From: Candidatus Deianiraea vastatrix
GTDB lineage: Bacteria; Pseudomonadota; Alphaproteobacteria; Rickettsiales; Deianiraeaceae
DNA: 64,000 bases
NCBI RefSeq assembly: GCF_007993655.1
Contig: NZ_CP029077.1
Coordinates: 112,413-176,412 of the forward strand
Direction: 5' to 3'
The position numbers and the translations under genes are program-made. The notes below the pieces were generated by a model. The model was not told the DNA's origin and did not search any database. It worked only from the letters and a program-made list of their open reading frames with translations. Below, in pieces: positions 61,485-64,000 of this stretch (position 1 is the first letter of the stretch; each line of letters opens with the position of its first letter).

Positions 61485-63695
61485 ATGAATCAAGCAGATT
61501 TTAACCCAGGTAAGATTAAGGCACGAATGAACAAGTTTAGCAACGATTTTCAAGAAGCGCAAACGACGGAAAGAAAAAGTCAAATAGCAAAACAAGCCGT
61601 AGATTATATGCTTTATGGTACAGATTTTGCGACAATGAGGACTAGTTATACTAATGGTTTTGGTCTAACGAATTATTTTGCTGCATTTGATACAAAATCA
61701 ATTGCAAAAGATTTAGAAGATGTAATGCTTGATATTATTAAACGCGATCAATATTTGACCAGTGAAATGATGAAAAAATTTTTATTTAATCATTCATCAA
61801 TATCTGCGGCAGGAATATCTAATATACCATCTATATTGACTATTGTTTTACGTAAAAATATGAATCTCTTTTTAGAATACCTTGATAATGCTGTTAATAA
61901 AGGTGATTATAATACTATATCATATTTTGGGAAAGGTTCGTTGCTCAATGTTGTGGAGAATAATATTGACAATATGACAGCATTGCTAGAGGAAAATCCA
62001 AATCATCATGGCTTGTTTTTTACAGCAATTATTACATTAAGATCTATGAAGAATGGTGTTCAAACACAGCAATGCGTTCGTCTTTGTAATAAGATTGTAG
62101 AGCTCATTAAAGACCCTAAATTTATTGCCAATTTGGCATCAAAGTCATTTCTGTATATCGATAGTCTTTTATCTAATATTATAGCAATTACCAATTCTCT
62201 AGGTGTTGCAATTAGTACTGAAGATTTACGCCATATAACTGCAATGACATTGATTCCGGCAGTAAAAGCAATTCCTGAAAAACAAAGAGAGACAGAGTAT
62301 GACTGCATTAAAAGTTGGAAAGAGAACACTGTTATGCTTGATACTGATCTTATCGGCAAGAAACTTGATTACCTAATGAATGCAGAGCAAAAAACTATAG
62401 AGAGGATAGAAAGAGAGCAAGATGGAATATTCTATATGACAAAAGAACACAAGGGTCTTTTTCGTGATTACATTGTTATGGCAATATTAACATTGAAGCG
62501 TAGAGCTCTAGAAGGCTGGGACGATGCGAGAATTGCTAAATTTTTAACACGTGAATTGTGTCTTGATGAAGGCGACGCTATAAATCATTATGATGGACAC
62601 TTTGTTGATGCAGAGAAGTATTCTGTAGAATTTAATAAAATCTTAGATGCAAACAAAATTAAAGATGAAAGAGTGCAAATTTTACATGAAAGACTGGAAG
62701 ATCAAGGTTTTAGCGAGGAACAATTAGAAAGATTTAATAATCAAAAATTAGTTGAATTATCGATTCCAGTAGTTTTTAACCAAGTAAAATATGGATCTAT
62801 TGAATACGAAAAATATTTTGATACATCTAGCATAATTGGTTGTATAGCAAAAAAAATAGCGAATGTTAAAGAAGGTAATTTTACACGTTCATTATCTGAC
62901 TTAGAAGGTGCATCATATGTTAAGAATCCTAGTATAGGTCTCGCACAGAAAGCATCTGCATCAAAGGAATTTCTTGCATTACAACGACGTGGAATAATTA
63001 AGGCAAACGAAACACTGTTAGGAATGTTAAATAATGATAAAAATTTAATACACTATCTTATTGGGTTTGATTGTGATTCTGATAAAGCGATTAGTTCGCT
63101 TAAAGCACTTGGTGTGGAAAATCCAGGAGAAAGAATAGTGAAACTCTTTAATAATGAAAATAATGATAAAAATTTAATACACTATCTTATTGGGCTTGAT
63201 GGTGATTCTGATAAAGCGATTAGTTCGCTTGAAGCACTTGGTGTGAAAAATCCAGCAGAAAGAATAGTGAAATTCTTTGATGGTAATTTTACGATTAAAG
63301 AGATTGATGAGATGTGCAAGAAAAATCCCCAAGATATGGAAAATTATCTTGAGGCGCGTAAAATGTCAAAGGTTGCTTATACTGCAGCTGCTCAACCAAA
63401 TAATCAAGGAATAAAAGACAAAACCTTGACTGCAATGAGTTTGGTATATGCAAATCAATATCTTGACAATAAAGATGATCAATATCATCAATTGCATCGT
63501 AAAGAGCGTGGCATTATAGACCAAAGTAACAAAAATTCTGCTAAGCTTGAAAAAATAGATCAGATGCAGCAGCAATATCAAGGAACAATGCAGCAACAAT
63601 ATCAAGTTCAGTCTGAGAAGCAAGATTTTCAAACACACGAAGCTTTTTATGAACAAAGACGCGAGCAAGAAGGTAAAGGAGGGCAACAAAAGTGA
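61485..63695 (+). CDS. Large hypothetical protein with tandem repeat and Gln-rich tail, candidate effector
   Basis: I do not recognise this 736-residue protein. It has no signal peptide or membrane helix. The first 500 residues look helical with HEAT/ankyrin-like regularity but no clear motif. Two copies of a 43-residue unit (NNDKNLIHYLIGFDCDSDKA and its repeat) follow at about residues 516-601, and the C-terminus is a Gln-rich segment (MQQQYQGTMQQQYQVQ). The composition matches the other giant Gln-rich proteins in this window. A clear terminator follows at 63726-63751. Function unknown; secretion to a host is a guess. Confidence 0.65.
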   Translation: MNQADFNPGKIKARMNKFSNDFQEAQTTERKSQIAKQAVDYMLYGTDFATMRTSYTNGFGLTNYFAAFDTKSIAKDLEDVMLDIIKRDQYLTSEMMKKFLFNHSSISAAGISNIPSILTIVLRKNMNLFLEYLDNAVNKGDYNTISYFGKGSLLNVVENNIDNMTALLEENPNHHGLFFTAIITLRSMKNGVQTQQCVRLCNKIVELIKDPKFIANLASKSFLYIDSLLSNIIAITNSLGVAISTEDLRHITAMTLIPAVKAIPEKQRETEYDCIKSWKENTVMLDTDLIGKKLDYLMNAEQKTIERIEREQDGIFYMTKEHKGLFRDYIVMAILTLKRRALEGWDDARIAKFLTRELCLDEGDAINHYDGHFVDAEKYSVEFNKILDANKIKDERVQILHERLEDQGFSEEQLERFNNQKLVELSIPVVFNQVKYGSIEYEKYFDTSSIIGCIAKKIANVKEGNFTRSLSDLEGASYVKNPSIGLAQKASASKEFLALQRRGIIKANETLLGMLNNDKNLIHYLIGFDCDSDKAISSLKALGVENPGERIVKLFNNENNDKNLIHYLIGLDGDSDKAISSLEALGVKNPAERIVKFFDGNFTIKEIDEMCKKNPQDMENYLEARKMSKVAYTAAAQPNNQGIKDKTLTAMSLVYANQYLDNKDDQYHQLHRKERGIIDQSNKNSAKLEKIDQMQQQYQGTMQQQYQVQSEKQDFQTHEAFYEQRREQEGKGGQQK
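63030..63287 (+). repeat. 129-bp tandem duplication inside the 736-residue protein gene
   Basis: Two adjacent copies, 63030-63158 and 63159-63287, each 129 bases (43 codons), nearly identical and in frame. The few differences change codons such as Phe/Leu and Cys/Gly. The duplication looks recent, and copy number could vary between strains. Confidence 0.85.
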
Positions 63696-63725
63696 TAAAT
63701 TTATTATTTTTGTTAGAACAAAAGG

Positions 63726-63751
63726 GGCAGCAGTATTTGCTGCCTTTTTTT
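63726..63751 (+). terminator. Intrinsic terminator after the 736-residue protein gene
   Basis: GGCAGCA (63726-63732) and TGCTGCC (63738-63744) form a perfect seven-pair stem with a five-base loop, followed by seven T. It lies 30 bases after the stop codon and insulates aroC. Confidence 0.9.
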
Positions 63752-63778
63752 GTGTCAAAAATATTAAGAAAATTTCAC

Positions 63779-63806
63779 TTGACAAACATTTTACAGCAAT
63801 TACAGA
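63779..63806 (+). promoter_or_regulatory. Candidate promoter of aroC
   Basis: TTGACA (63779-63784) is followed after 16 bases by TACAGA (63801-63806), ending 21 bases before the aroC ATG and just after the preceding terminator. Confidence 0.45.
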
Positions 63807-63827
63807 TACTAAGAATAAAATAAGACT

Positions 63828-64000
63828 ATGTCGAGTATTTTTGGAAATATTTTTCGCGTTTCAACATTTGGTGAGTCGCACGGAGTGGCAGTTGGATGCG
63901 TAATTGACGGTTGCCCTTCTGGAATTGAAATTAGCGAATTTGATATTCAAAAAGATTTAGATTTACGAAGGCCGGGTCAAAGCCATATAACAACAGATAG
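63828..64000 (+). CDS. aroC: Chorismate synthase, 5' end (runs off the window)
   Basis: From the ATG at 63828 the frame encodes 57 residues up to the window edge: [21 protein letters not shown] at the start is the first AroC signature, followed by [11 protein letters not shown], and the flavin/substrate-binding [11 protein letters not shown]. Chorismate synthase completes the shikimate pathway. Its presence indicates synthesis of aromatic compounds, consistent with the lysine genes at the left of the window. The 3' part is outside the window, so intactness cannot be judged. Confidence 0.92.
   Translation, partial: MSSIFGNIFRVSTFGESHGVAVGCVIDGCPSGIEISEFDIQKDLDLRRPGQSHITTD

Noticed and set aside
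63030-63287. The 129-bp tandem repeat as a CRISPR-like or minisatellite non-coding feature
   Set aside because: The units are in frame, encode the same 43 residues and lie inside a long open frame.
1-64000. CRISPR array, rRNA genes, tmRNA, RNase P RNA or insertion sequence
   Set aside because: No regularly spaced short repeats, no recognisable rRNA or structured RNA cores, and no transposase genes were seen in the window.

Overview
The window is AT-rich, densely coded bacterial DNA, and its gene set points to an alphaproteobacterium of the order Rickettsiales. The indicators are two very large VirB6-type secretion proteins, two orphan tail genes of a rhodobacter-type gene transfer agent, COQ9-, IalB- and TRL-like proteins, and housekeeping genes scattered out of their usual operons (atpG, nusA, rpsJ, sdhD each stand alone). 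Retention of lysA, dapE, aroC, dxr, a photolyase and a prepilin suggests a lineage less reduced than Rickettsia, perhaps a free-swimming or ectoparasitic relative. That placement is inference; no rRNA gene is present to test it.

Layout. 0.2-5.3 kb (mostly minus): a duplicated scrap of lysA, then lysA, dapE, COQ9, an IalB-like protein, holC and a HAD phosphatase. 5.3-8.4 kb (plus): dxr, ruvA, tRNA-Gln and an unknown coiled-coil gene. 8.5-10.2 kb (minus): an esterase and two exported proteins. 10.3-18.7 kb (plus): atpG, a glycosyltransferase, VirB6-like 1, ubiB and an LpoA-like lipoprotein. 18.8-24.8 kb (minus): fabI, a metalloprotease gene broken by an in-frame stop, an AmiD-like amidase, a prepilin, sdhD, rpsJ, rpsP and rpsD. 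24.9-26.9 kb (plus): tmk and two gene transfer agent genes. 26.9-38.7 kb (mostly minus): a TPR protein, parAB, a 1582-residue Gln-rich coiled-coil protein, yraN and VirB6-like 2.

38.85-45.04 kb is a 6.2-kb integrative element. It sits in the 3' half of tRNA-Arg(ACG) and is bounded by exact 47-bp direct repeats. It carries a tyrosine integrase, an excisionase-like HTH protein, a RepA-like ATPase, and two small cargo modules that look like defence systems: DUF262 + HEPN, and XRE regulator // PD-(D/E)XK nuclease + membrane protein. A 42-bp sequence is repeated upstream of both the integrase gene and the excisionase/RepA operon, which suggests shared control of excision and replication.

45-64 kb mixes housekeeping genes (tRNA-Ser, azoR, nusA, a photolyase gene, tilS, an ABC exporter, the start of aroC) with a type II restriction-modification pair resembling NgoPII/HaeIII (GGCC) and three large cytosolic proteins that look like effectors. 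These are an HD-domain coiled-coil protein, a 1555-residue leucine-rich-repeat protein ending in Cys-Cys-Cys, and a 736-residue protein with a tandem 43-residue repeat. With the 1582-residue coiled-coil protein and the VirB6 proteins they suggest a type IV secretion lifestyle directed at eukaryotic hosts.
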